From Legionella norrlandica (GTDB taxonomy: Bacteria; Pseudomonadota; Gammaproteobacteria; Legionellales; Legionellaceae): a stretch of DNA of 64,000 nt. A program made the position numbers and the translations under genes. Below the pieces are notes generated by a model. That model was not told the DNA's origin. It worked only from the letters and a program-made list of their open reading frames with translations, and searched no databases. Positions 44,023-52,754 of this stretch are shown piece by piece; position 1 is the first letter of the stretch, and the number at the start of each line of letters is the position of its first letter. The stretch lies in contig NZ_JNCF01000007.1 in NCBI RefSeq assembly GCF_000770585.1, positions 23,428 through 87,427 on the forward strand. The letters are read 5' to 3'.

Positions 44023-44771
44023 ATATCTTAATTACAGGAGGGTCTTCTGATATTGCTCAAGCTATAGTCAAAAGACGGCACCAACAAGGCGACAAAATCA
44101 TAATTACCTGTTCTAATGATGCCAGCCTTAAGCAGACTCTTGCAATCTATCATCAACAAAACATAGAAGTAAAAGGTTTTGTTTATAATTTTTCGGACCC
44201 AAAAGCTTGTGAAGAAGATCTGAAATCTCTTTTAGAGGAACCTCTTGATGGTTTGATACTGAATGCTTTCACTCGAGTTACCCAACTGCGTAAATTGCAT
44301 GCCTTACCGTATAATTCAGTACGTACTTACCTAGATAACAATCTTCATGGCAATATCTGGCTCATCCATCGCTTACTACCTGCTTTTTTAAGTGGAAAAT
44401 TTGGACGTATTGTATTAGTTTCAAGTCTTTCAGCAATAGTAGGAACCAGTCGTTACTCAGCTTATTGCACCGCCAAGGCCGCTTTGGAAGGATTGTTTTT
44501 AAATTTATCTGTTGATTACAGTGCTAACAATATTTTATCTAATATTGTACGAGTAGGCTTAATTAAAACTTCTCGAACTGAGCAATTCTGGAAAAATCCA
44601 ACTTATCAAGAAAAAGTAACCCAAATCATTCCTCAGGGAACCATGGGAGAACCCAGTCAGGTTGCGGAAGCAATTGATCCACTCCTGTCAGCAACTTCTT
44701 TTATGACAGGCTCTGTAATAACAGTCAGCGGGGGTCTGCCTTTAATGCGCTCAGAAGGATTGTTATCATGA
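44019..44771 (+). CDS. SDR-family reductase, FabG-like
   Basis: A 250-residue classical short-chain dehydrogenase. Visible are the nucleotide-binding ILITGGSSDIAQAIVKRR, LDGLILNAF, the catalytic Ser in GRIVLVSSLSAIVG, and the Y-x-x-x-K pair in SRYSAYCTAKAALEGLFLNL, followed by NIVRVGLIKTSRTEQFW and the C-terminal SFMTGSVITVSGGLPLM. It most likely reduces a beta-ketoacyl-ACP intermediate to the hydroxyacyl-ACP with NADPH. It overlaps the ACP upstream and the ketosynthase downstream by four bases each, so its place in the pathway is well supported. Confidence 0.92.
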   Translation: MNILITGGSSDIAQAIVKRRHQQGDKIIITCSNDASLKQTLAIYHQQNIEVKGFVYNFSDPKACEEDLKSLLEEPLDGLILNAFTRVTQLRKLHALPYNSVRTYLDNNLHGNIWLIHRLLPAFLSGKFGRIVLVSSLSAIVGTSRYSAYCTAKAALEGLFLNLSVDYSANNILSNIVRVGLIKTSRTEQFWKNPTYQEKVTQIIPQGTMGEPSQVAEAIDPLLSATSFMTGSVITVSGGLPLMRSEGLLS

Positions 44772-45778
44772 ATTTTTTCCTATCCGAAAAACCTATCTAC
44801 ATCAAAGGCCCTTTTGTTGCTCTTCCGGAGAAAATTATGAGCAACCAAGATGTTCTTAATTGGATGGGGAGTACTCAAAATCCCGCAGTCATAGGATTTT
44901 CAACAGGCATAAAAAATAGACGATGGGTTAATGAAGATCAGGCTTGTAGTGATCTTGCTGTGTTAGCAGCTGAGCAATTGTTCACAGCAAAGCCTAAGGA
45001 AAAACAGAAAATTAACCAAATTATTTTAGCTACTATCTCTGGGGATTACCCTTCTCCACCAAGCAGCCCTCTTGTGCAGTATAGGCTTGGTCTTCAAAGC
45101 GCAGGAGCTTTTGATATAGGCGCTGCCTGCGCCGGATTTGTAGTTGGTTTGCATACAAGTGCTGCTCTTGCTCAAACCAACCTTGGTTCCGTATTACTGA
45201 TTGCAAGTGAAATTCGCTCCAAATTTTTAAATAAAAATAATTTCGCGACTAGTGTGTTATTTGGAGACGGTGCCGCAGCATGCAGTGTTTCTCAGGATAA
45301 AGAAGAGGCTGAATTTCGTTTTATAGCATCTGCCTTGTTTGCCGATGGTGAAGTAAGTGATACTGTCTCTACTCCTGCTGGAGGTTCTCGTTTACCTGCG
45401 GCCTTTTGTCAAGATCCGGAGCAATTTTATATTACTATTAAAGAAAGTACTGCCTTGTTTGTAAAAGCAGTCCATGGAATGGCCGATAGTGCTAAGGACT
45501 TTCTGAAAAAATTAAATTTGATAACTTCTGATATCCAATGGCTGGTTCCGCATCAGGGAAATAAAAATTTAGTACTCTCTGTAGCTAAGCAATTAGATTT
45601 TCCTGAAGAAAGAACTATAAAAACTGTTGAAGAAACTGGAAACACATCAGGGTCCAGTGTAGGCATTGCATTAGCTCAGCTAAGAACCCAAAGCGGTATA
45701 AAATCTGGTGATAAAATTCTTTTGGTCGCAGCAGGTGGGGGAGGAATTGCGGCCTGTGCTTTACTTGAAGCCATCTGA
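44768..45778 (+). CDS. FabH-like ketosynthase III (second copy)
   Basis: A 336-residue ketosynthase III. The triad is intact: Cys in GAFDIGAACAGFVVGLHTSA, His in WLVPHQGNKNLVLSV, and Asn in VEETGNTSGSSVGIALAQL. Unlike the first copy it has the classical FabH features (GDYPSPPSSPLVQYRLGLQS, VLFGDGAAACSVS). The C terminus is KILLVAAGGGGIAACALLEA. It overlaps the reductase gene by four bases and ends the operon; a hairpin follows. The start is the ATG at 44768. It probably performs a condensation using the operon's ACP. Its acyl donor and acceptor are not predictable by eye. Confidence 0.92.
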   Translation: MNFFLSEKPIYIKGPFVALPEKIMSNQDVLNWMGSTQNPAVIGFSTGIKNRRWVNEDQACSDLAVLAAEQLFTAKPKEKQKINQIILATISGDYPSPPSSPLVQYRLGLQSAGAFDIGAACAGFVVGLHTSAALAQTNLGSVLLIASEIRSKFLNKNNFATSVLFGDGAAACSVSQDKEEAEFRFIASALFADGEVSDTVSTPAGGSRLPAAFCQDPEQFYITIKESTALFVKAVHGMADSAKDFLKKLNLITSDIQWLVPHQGNKNLVLSVAKQLDFPEERTIKTVEETGNTSGSSVGIALAQLRTQSGIKSGDKILLVAAGGGGIAACALLEAI

Positions 45779-45790
45779 TCTGACTCATAT

Positions 45791-45811
45791 GTTGGGTCAT
45801 TTTTGACCAAC
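45791..45811. terminator. Hairpin between convergent operons
   Basis: GTTGG-G-TCA, four T, then TGACCAAC form an 8-bp stem with one bulged G. It lies 12 bases after the ketosynthase stop and 30 bases from the end of the convergent ACP gene, a reasonable position for a two-way terminator. Confidence 0.5.
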
Positions 45812-45843
45812 ACCGACCTAACCGTTTCTACTGAACTAAAGCA

Positions 45844-46071
45844 TCAAGCTTGGGTAAAATCGTACAAATCTTTATAGGTATGGAAATTCATTGCGTCTTC
45901 TTCAGTGATCTCTAACTGATAATCCTCACCAAGAATAGCCAAAAGTTCAACAATTTTTAAAGAATCCAGGTGCAAATCTTCTATTAGTGCTGTATCCGCT
46001 TGAATTTCACTGGCTTTAGCTCCAGACAATTTACTAATAATACTTTTTAATTCTTCATCGGTAATCTTCAT
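45844..46071 (-). CDS. Acyl carrier protein (second copy)
   Basis: About 75 residues with the carrier motif TALIEDLHLDSLKIVELLAI (Ser of DSL near residue 36) and the helix III/IV region FHTYKDLYDFTQA. GAGG five bases before the ATG at 46071 sets the start; the first in-frame codon is a TTG just before. It follows the MFS gene by 14 bases on the same strand and forms a two-gene operon converging on the ketosynthase operon. A second, differently regulated carrier in one cluster suggests it holds a separate intermediate, or hands product towards export. That is inference. Confidence 0.9.
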   Translation of the reverse strand: MKITDEELKSIISKLSGAKASEIQADTALIEDLHLDSLKIVELLAILGEDYQLEITEEDAMNFHTYKDLYDFTQA

Positions 46072-46085
46072 CAAAACCTCTAAGC

Positions 46086-47303
46086 TTAAATATGTTTATC
46101 TTCCAAGGCTAGATAATACCACGCCACCAAGGAACTTAAACCTAAGATCAGTAATATAATTGCTAAAGAATATTGACCATATCCCTTAATTGCCGCAATA
46201 ATGCCACTGGTTAGTGCTGCACTTAAATCTTGCATACTGGCATATAATGCCCCTGCTGTTCCCGCCATTTTCGGAAATGGATGGAAGGCTCCTGCAAAAG
46301 CATTGATAAACGTAAATCCAGCGCCAGCACTAAATAATGCCACTGGAATCATAAGAAAATAGACTTGCATCCAGCCCAATAAAGTAACAATTAGCATAGC
46401 CAAACCACCTATGATCATAAAAAGAACTCCGATGCAAACCATAAAAGGAATCCCTTTCAGCATGACTAACTGGCTGTTCACAATTCCACTAAAACATATT
46501 GCTCCTGCAATAAAAAAAGTTAATCGCCCAAATTCCAAGGGACTTAACTCTAATACCTCCTGAAATAAAAATGGCGCAATGGTCAGATAAGCAACTATCC
46601 CAGCAAAAGCAAAACAGGCACAAAGTGTATATCCCAAAAACACCTTATTGCGTAACAGAATAAAATAATTCCTAACCATTACCTTTATTTTGGTTGCATC
46701 AGGATTGAGCTGCTTATTGGTTTCAGGAAGAATACCAAATGCCAAAAGCCAAACAAGAATCCCAAAAATAAACAGGAAGAAAAAATTAGCTCTCCACCCT
46801 ATCTGCTCCTGAATAAATCCACCTAAAGTAGGTGAAGCGGCCATAATAAAAATACTGACGACTCCAACATAAGAACCTATTTTAGCTAATAACCTATCCG
46901 TGAATAAGTCTCTAACCAAAGAACGACCCACAGAATTACAGCAACCAATACCAAATCCCTGAAGAAATCGGCCAAAAATTAAAACACTGACGGAGGGAGC
47001 AAAAAAACAAAACAAACTACCCAATATACTTAATCCAATTCCGAACATTAATGGAGGCTTACGTCCTATTTTATCTGATAAAGGACCATAAAAAACATGA
47101 GAAATACTTAAACCAAACATAAAAATAGAAATCGTTAACTGAAGCAATGCTTCCGTACTATGAAATACTTTAGTAATGGCTGGTAGAGAAGGAATATACT
47201 GATCTGTGGTTGTCTGCATTAAAACCATCAACATTAAAATAACAAAAACAAGCCATGGATCAATTTGGGGTATATTAGTTTGAGCAGGATGTTTCTGGTG
47301 CAT
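46086..47303 (-). CDS. MFS transporter, Bcr/CflA (drug:H+ antiporter) type
   Basis: About 405 residues with twelve membrane helices. MFS signatures are FMFGLSISHVFYGPLSDKIG-RKPP (loop 2-3 motif A) and GRFLQGFGIGCCNSVGRSLV with the antiporter-type motif. The DHA1 group (Bcr/CflA) exports drugs, sugars and small metabolites; the length and helix pattern agree. The start at 47303 (ATG after a TTG) has AAGGA nearby. It is the first gene of the operon with an ACP, so it may export the product of the acyl cluster. The natural substrate is unknown. Confidence 0.85.
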   Translation of the reverse strand: MHQKHPAQTNIPQIDPWLVFVILMLMVLMQTTTDQYIPSLPAITKVFHSTEALLQLTISIFMFGLSISHVFYGPLSDKIGRKPPLMFGIGLSILGSLFCFFAPSVSVLIFGRFLQGFGIGCCNSVGRSLVRDLFTDRLLAKIGSYVGVVSIFIMAASPTLGGFIQEQIGWRANFFFLFIFGILVWLLAFGILPETNKQLNPDATKIKVMVRNYFILLRNKVFLGYTLCACFAFAGIVAYLTIAPFLFQEVLELSPLEFGRLTFFIAGAICFSGIVNSQLVMLKGIPFMVCIGVLFMIIGGLAMLIVTLLGWMQVYFLMIPVALFSAGAGFTFINAFAGAFHPFPKMAGTAGALYASMQDLSAALTSGIIAAIKGYGQYSLAIILLILGLSSLVAWYYLALEDKHI

Positions 47304-47474
47304 CAAATATCCTTTAGGTTAAGTTCAATCCAGCGCGACAACAATATCATTATTTACAATCAAAACAAAATAGGATATTGCTTAGGGGCTCTTGGAGATT
47401 AAACACATTGTTCCTAACAACAATTCTATTTATAATCTCTACCTTAATTAAAAAGCAATGCAAAGGACTGCGTA

Positions 47475-49808
47475 ATGGATAGTATTTTAAACAAGCCCCA
47501 ATTGGATTCTAATCCATCGTTTGATCCCATAACGAATGTTTTAAAATGGGTTTTATTAGTTACTGCTGTTATCTGCTTTCTCATACTTATCTGGGGTACT
47601 GTTAAAACATATCAATTAGTCCCACCTTTACCAGATAGATTCATAACTCCTACGGGCGAAACTGTGATGACGTCTCAGGATATTATAGAAGGAAAAGCGG
47701 GCTTTCAACGTGCTGATCTAATGGATTATGGCAGCTTGTACGGTATGGGTTCTTATTTTGGTGAAGACTATACAGCAAAATACCTGGTGCGTTTAGGGGA
47801 ACTCGTTCAGGAAGAATTAGCCAGAATTCATTTTAATAAAAGCTATTCTAAATTAACAGAAAGTGAACAATACGTTGTTAATAAAGAAATGCAAAATTCA
47901 TTACAACATGTTGAACTCAATAAAAAAACCAGTACATTAACACCTGCTATCGCTGTCTCTATCCGACAACTACAAACTGAAATCACCCAATATTTACTTA
48001 ATCATAATTTTAAAGCAGGTTATACCCAAGCCTACAGTTTAAATCCTAATACGGCCCTTCAAACAGCAAACTTTCTCATTTATTCCTCTTTAACGACCAT
48101 AGCCCGTCGCCCAAATCAAAATATTTCATACACTAATAATTGGCCCTACGAGCCAAATGTTGGTAATACCCCATCGGCGGGAACTTTTTATTGGACTTGG
48201 GTCTCATTTTGCTTTGTATTTATGGGATTTGGGGTCGTTCTTTACATCTACCACCGTTATTTAAGTGATGTGGATTATGGACTCATGGAACCTATTTTTT
48301 CAGGTTTCCAACCTTTAACCGAAAGTCAGCGTAAAGTAGGCCAATATTTCCTTGTTGCAGCCTTGTTTCTTTTGATTCAAATTGCTGTAGGCGCCATTAT
48401 GGCTCACTACTATGCAGAACGTGAAAGCTTCTATGGCATCAATGTCAATGTATGGTTGCCATTTAATTTCCTTCGGGATGTTCATATCCAAACCCCCATT
48501 GTCTGGATCGGATTATCATGGATAAGTGCAGCCATATTTATGGCACCAATCATTAGTGGTAAGGAAGCAAAAAGACAGGGCTTTTTAGTTGATTTCCTGT
48601 TTTACGTCACATTATTTGTAGTTGGAGGCGCTATCGTTGGAAATTATCTGGGCATTATGGGGTATATTGATAAAGCTTGGTTTTGGTTGGGGAATCAAGG
48701 ATTATCCTATATTCAATTAGGCAGGCTTTGGCAAATTGGTTTTTGTATTGGCCTATTTCTTTGGAGTTTTATTGTTTTCCGAGGCATGTGGCCTACCTGG
48801 GAAGGATTAAAACGAGCCACTATTGAATTTTGGACAGGCCGAATCAAACTTGAAAACCTCTTTTGGGCAAGTACTATCAATGTAGCGGTTCTATATTGCT
48901 TTGGAATGATTCCTTTAACAGGTATCGAAAAATCTTTCACTATAACTGATTTTTGGCGTTGGTGGGTTGTGCATCTTTGGGTTGAGCAGTCTTTTGAATT
49001 TTTTGCTGCTTGCGCCACTGCCTACGTATTAATGGGAACCGGTTTAGTTTCCAGAAAAGCAGCAGAAAGAACTGTATTCTTTGAGTCTATTTTAATTTTC
49101 TTGGGTGGAGTGATTGGTACAGGTCATCACTGGTACTGGATAGGTGCTCCTGAAATGTGGATCCCCCTGGGGTCGGTGTTTTCGTTTATTGAAGTCTTAC
49201 CGCTTGTACTTCTTATTATTGATGCTATCGAGCATAGACAATTGATTAAAAAGCAAGGAGTATTTACATACAATCTGGCTTATCTGTATATATTGGGCGC
49301 CGCCTTTTGGAACTTCATTGGTGCAGGCGTTTTTGGAGGTGGAACCATTAATGCACCCCTAGTCAATTATTACGAGCACGGTACCTTCTTAAGCTTAAAT
49401 CATGCCCATACCGCTCTATTTGGCGCATTTGGACTGCTTGCACTAGGTTTAATCTATTTTTGTCTGAGATACGCTGCCGGTGAAAATAAGACATGGAATG
49501 ACCGATTGGGTATTTATGCCTTTTGGTTATATAACGCAGGCATCCTCTTATGGATTGTTCTAAATTTTTTCCCTGTTGGCTGGTCACAATTAATGGCTGT
49601 ATACGAGCATGGACTAACTTATGCTAGGAGTCTTGAATTCTATAATACCACTCTGGTATGGCAGTGGCTTCGTTTTCCAGGAGATGTCGTCTTTGCCTTA
49701 GGAGCTCTTCTGATGGCTTATGATTTTATTATTAAAATCGGACCTTTCTTCCCGAAATTTGCTCGCAGTCGTCGCTTTAAAACAAATTCGCCAGAAGCAG
49801 TATCTTAG
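47475..49808 (+). CDS. norB: Quinol-dependent nitric oxide reductase (qNOR)
   Basis: A 777-residue NorB of the single-subunit quinol-oxidising type: an N-terminal extension with a periplasmic domain is followed by the haem-copper-oxidase-like core of about 12 helices. Conserved haem and FeB ligand regions are seen: HIQTPIVWIGLSWISAAIFM, WRWWVVHLWVEQSFEFFAAC, GTGHHWYWIGAPEMWIPLGS, and NYYEHGTFLSLNHAHTALFG. It reduces NO to N2O at the inner membrane with electrons from quinol. This detoxifies host NO. AAAGGA lies upstream of the ATG at 47475. I looked for FNR, NsrR and NnrR boxes in 47307-47474 and none is convincing. It is monocistronic and followed by a hairpin. Confidence 0.95.
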   Translation: MDSILNKPQLDSNPSFDPITNVLKWVLLVTAVICFLILIWGTVKTYQLVPPLPDRFITPTGETVMTSQDIIEGKAGFQRADLMDYGSLYGMGSYFGEDYTAKYLVRLGELVQEELARIHFNKSYSKLTESEQYVVNKEMQNSLQHVELNKKTSTLTPAIAVSIRQLQTEITQYLLNHNFKAGYTQAYSLNPNTALQTANFLIYSSLTTIARRPNQNISYTNNWPYEPNVGNTPSAGTFYWTWVSFCFVFMGFGVVLYIYHRYLSDVDYGLMEPIFSGFQPLTESQRKVGQYFLVAALFLLIQIAVGAIMAHYYAERESFYGINVNVWLPFNFLRDVHIQTPIVWIGLSWISAAIFMAPIISGKEAKRQGFLVDFLFYVTLFVVGGAIVGNYLGIMGYIDKAWFWLGNQGLSYIQLGRLWQIGFCIGLFLWSFIVFRGMWPTWEGLKRATIEFWTGRIKLENLFWASTINVAVLYCFGMIPLTGIEKSFTITDFWRWWVVHLWVEQSFEFFAACATAYVLMGTGLVSRKAAERTVFFESILIFLGGVIGTGHHWYWIGAPEMWIPLGSVFSFIEVLPLVLLIIDAIEHRQLIKKQGVFTYNLAYLYILGAAFWNFIGAGVFGGGTINAPLVNYYEHGTFLSLNHAHTALFGAFGLLALGLIYFCLRYAAGENKTWNDRLGIYAFWLYNAGILLWIVLNFFPVGWSQLMAVYEHGLTYARSLEFYNTTLVWQWLRFPGDVVFALGALLMAYDFIIKIGPFFPKFARSRRFKTNSPEAVS

Positions 49809-49832
49809 CGAAATAAAACCTATCTTTTAAAT

Positions 49833-49871
49833 CCTCCTATTAATTTCCTTCACTTAAGGGGGAATAGGAGG
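49833..49871 (+). terminator. Terminator-like hairpin after norB
   Basis: CCTCCTATT at 49833-49841 pairs perfectly with AATAGGAGG at 49863-49871 (nine bp), with an inner CCTT/AAGG pair. It begins 24 bases after the norB stop. There is no long T tract. Confidence 0.6.
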
Positions 49872-49967
49872 GCGATAGTATGAGTTAAGGAAGAAGAATA
49901 AATTGTTAAATCTCCTTCCTCGCCACCCGCCTACCAGTGAGAAAAAATTTTTTTGTACCTATTCAAG

Positions 49968-51812
49968 CTAAGAAAATTCAGCATGTGCTCGATACGGCCG
50001 TTTTAACTCTTCATAATGAGTTTTGCCATCCTCCTCTCGTATATCAGGCAAAAATCCAGCAGTTTGAGCATCCCACATGGACTTATATAACCCTTTTTTC
50101 TCTATTAACTCTTCATGCGTTCCATCTTCTACTATAACTCCTTTATCGAAAACTAAAATTCTATCCATATTAAGAAGCGTTGAAAGACGATGTGCTACGA
50201 CTATAGTCGTTTTCCCCTCACATAGTGATTGTAAGGATTCTTGAATGCATTCTTCAGTTAAGGAATCAAGCTGTGAAGTGGCTTCATCTAAAATCAATAT
50301 GGAAGTCTGATGCAAAAATGCTCTTGCTATAGCAATTCTTTGCCTTTGCCCACCTGATAACTTTGCTCCTCTTTCTCCAACAATGGTACTAAAGCCATGA
50401 GGTAAGTTTTGAATAAAATCCATACAGTTTGCCAAAGAAGCCGCTGTAACAACTTCTTCTTTAGTAGCATCTTCTTTACCGTATTGAATATTTTCTAATA
50501 AAGTACGATGAAATAAATGAGTATCTTGAGGGATCATGCTAATTGATTTCCTTAAAGAAAATTGGGAGATCTGACTAATGTCTTGATTATCAATCAATAT
50601 CCTCCCACTATTGACATCAAAATATCGGAGAATTAAATTAATAAAGGTTGTCTTACCGCCCCCTGAATACCCTACAAGCCCAACTTTTTGTTTACCTGGT
50701 ATAACTAACGATTTCTTAGCAAATAATTCCTGGCCGTCTTTGTGATGAAACGTCACATTCTCGAACCGAATTTCACCTTGTGTCACTTTTAGTTCCTTTG
50801 CATTTGCAGCATCTTGAATTTCTATAGGTTGGGATAATATGGCAAGTGCTTGTTTTACTATCCCTACTTCCACAAATAAATCACAAAGTGAATTACTAAG
50901 GTTCCACATTTGATTCATAATGGCAAATGAAGTAGTAAATATAAATACAACATCTCCTGTACTGATCAAATTTCTTTGCCAGAAACTGACTACGGAATAA
51001 ATCATCACCACTAACATAATGCTGACCGGAATATCTACCAAAAGACGAAAAAAATTTATGAATAGAACCAATCGCTTATTGCTTTGAACTTCTTTATTTT
51101 GTGTCTTCCAAACGTATTTTTTTTCATATTCATTTTGGACAAATAATTTCACTGTATTAATATTACTCAAAGAATCAACAATCTTTCCTTTCAAAATACT
51201 TTTATCTTCTGCATTCTTTCTTGCCAACTTATTGATCTCTTTTGCTGAATAAAAGCTAATTATTAATTGTACTATGATCCAACTGAACAAGATGAAGGCA
51301 AACCAAGGATTAATAGTGAGCATTAAAATAATTGAAACCGTGATTGCTGCAAAAGTAGTGTTCACATTGCATGAGATAATTTTTCGTATAGCCTCTAAAG
51401 ATCGGGGTATATCACTTATTTTATTTGCTAAATTACCCGCTAATTGATTAGAAAAAAAATAATGCGAGTGTTGGATTAAATAACTGAAAAGCGTCATGCG
51501 GATATTCGCTTGAAATCGTGGAATAAGATGGGCCTGCCACCAATTATGTAAGCGTAAAACCAGGATAACTCCGAACCACGCACTTCCTCCTAAATATAAT
51601 GCCGGCGCAACCTCATGAAAAATAGCGTCTTTATCTCCCTGATAGTTGGTTATTTCATCAACAATCATTTTTAAAGAATAAGGAATGACATTAGTTTCAA
51701 ACACCATCACCATTGGGGCTATAAAAAATAAAGCATAAAGCCAGGGGTTATTTTTAATGAAATGCCAGGAAAATCGTATGATGGTATTAGGCAATTGTTG
51801 TAAGTCAGACAT
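49968..51812 (-). CDS. ABC transporter, fused permease and ATPase
   Basis: About 614 residues. AAGGA seven bases before the ATG at 51812 (MSDLQQLPNTIIRF) corrects the longer open frame from 51917. A transmembrane domain of six helices covers residues about 15-300; the ATPase domain has VGLVGYSGGGKTTFINLILR (Walker A), SISMIPQDTHLFHRT (Q-loop), GERGAKLSGGQRQRIAIARA (signature), and ILILDEATSQLDSLTE (Walker B, D-loop), with a later AHRLSTL H-loop. It is a half-size exporter of the lipid A/multidrug (MsbA/MdlB) kind acting as a homodimer. The substrate is unknown. It is not part of a visible operon. Confidence 0.93.
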   Translation of the reverse strand: MSDLQQLPNTIIRFSWHFIKNNPWLYALFFIAPMVMVFETNVIPYSLKMIVDEITNYQGDKDAIFHEVAPALYLGGSAWFGVILVLRLHNWWQAHLIPRFQANIRMTLFSYLIQHSHYFFSNQLAGNLANKISDIPRSLEAIRKIISCNVNTTFAAITVSIILMLTINPWFAFILFSWIIVQLIISFYSAKEINKLARKNAEDKSILKGKIVDSLSNINTVKLFVQNEYEKKYVWKTQNKEVQSNKRLVLFINFFRLLVDIPVSIMLVVMIYSVVSFWQRNLISTGDVVFIFTTSFAIMNQMWNLSNSLCDLFVEVGIVKQALAILSQPIEIQDAANAKELKVTQGEIRFENVTFHHKDGQELFAKKSLVIPGKQKVGLVGYSGGGKTTFINLILRYFDVNSGRILIDNQDISQISQFSLRKSISMIPQDTHLFHRTLLENIQYGKEDATKEEVVTAASLANCMDFIQNLPHGFSTIVGERGAKLSGGQRQRIAIARAFLHQTSILILDEATSQLDSLTEECIQESLQSLCEGKTTIVVAHRLSTLLNMDRILVFDKGVIVEDGTHEELIEKKGLYKSMWDAQTAGFLPDIREEDGKTHYEELKRPYRAHAEFS

Positions 51813-52148
51813 ATTCACATCCTTGTAAAAAATCTGGAACTTTTTATCAGAATTCTTTCGAAACTTACTGCACAGTAAAAAATACTGGGAAACGAGGCAT
51901 GGAACCGGGCTGCACACAAAGTTGCATTAGAATTCGCGCATCGTACCTCGAAGCAGTTACTCTTTTTAGCAGAGCTTCGGAAGAGGCCTATTTACTATTT
52001 AAGATATCAAAGCTAAAGACAAAGAGTAAGAGTTTCAAGCAAATTAGATGATAAATAGATCGATCAATATCAATTTACCATCAGAATGCCATTATTTTTT
52101 ATCTTTTTCCGATTTGGGAAGAGAGATTTGAGGTACACCGCAAAAAAA
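51813..52148. other. Gene-free stretch upstream of the ABC transporter
   Basis: No gene seen. The left part should hold the promoter of the ABC transporter gene. CGAAGC at 51939-51944 can pair with GCTTCG at 51964-51969 across a spacer of about 20 bases, a weak hairpin. Nothing else stands out. Confidence 0.4.
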
Positions 52149-52535
52149 TTAAGGGATACTTAGCCATAAAATAGAGAGGCAGCATAATAAGCTTGCAAAC
52201 CACACAATAGATCTTAGTGAAGACCAATCCAGTAAATAAAGCAAATGGTAGAATAAACGAAATATGATATACCCCATCGCTAAATATTGTTTTACCAAAG
52301 AAACTGTATTCGTAGCTAATGCTGTTAAGGCAGCGGTAGCAAATATCAGTAAAGACTCAAAAGAATTTTGGTGTGCTGCGAGAGCTCTTGCACCAAAACC
52401 CTCTAAGCGAGCTTGTTGTTCCCGAGGATAATGATTGTCATAACCACCCGCTTTATGCATAGCATAAGCCACAGGAATTTTTGCTAGGTAAGGTAATAAT
52501 ACTGCGATAAACAGGCAAACAATGATAGTAAACAT
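52149..52535 (-). CDS. MAPEG family membrane protein
   Basis: A 128-residue protein with four membrane helices that covers the MAPEG fold (membrane-associated proteins in eicosanoid and glutathione metabolism). The signature stretch is GGYDNHYPREQQARLEGFGARALAAHQNSFESLLIFATAAL, interrupted here by listing: the Asn-His and ARAxxAHxNxFE motifs are present. A third helix carries QYLAMGYIIFRLFYHLLYLL. Bacterial MAPEG proteins include glutathione-transferase-like members, though most are uncharacterised. The ATG at 52535 has a weak ribosome site. Single gene, diverging from the URC-type operon. Confidence 0.9.
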   Translation of the reverse strand: MFTIIVCLFIAVLLPYLAKIPVAYAMHKAGGYDNHYPREQQARLEGFGARALAAHQNSFESLLIFATAALTALATNTVSLVKQYLAMGYIIFRLFYHLLYLLDWSSLRSIVWFASLLCCLSILWLSIP

Positions 52536-52754
52536 AATTTTAAGAATCTTCCTGACTGATATGGCGAGTATATTAACGAGATTGTCTTTTCAATTCAATA
52601 AATTAAAAATACTCGAACTACGAGATTTAGATAATTTTTTAAAGAATAATGACCACAGGATACTATTTTGAAGTTTCTTGAGTATAAGATTGATGTTATT
52701 GCAATGTGTCGTTACTATTAAAATCAATGGCATTCTGGTAACGGAGAAATAAAA

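Noticed and set aside
47307..47474. TTGTTCCTAACAA upstream of norB as an NO- or oxygen-sensing regulator site
   Set aside because: The inverted repeat is short and does not match the FNR, NsrR or NnrR consensus well enough.
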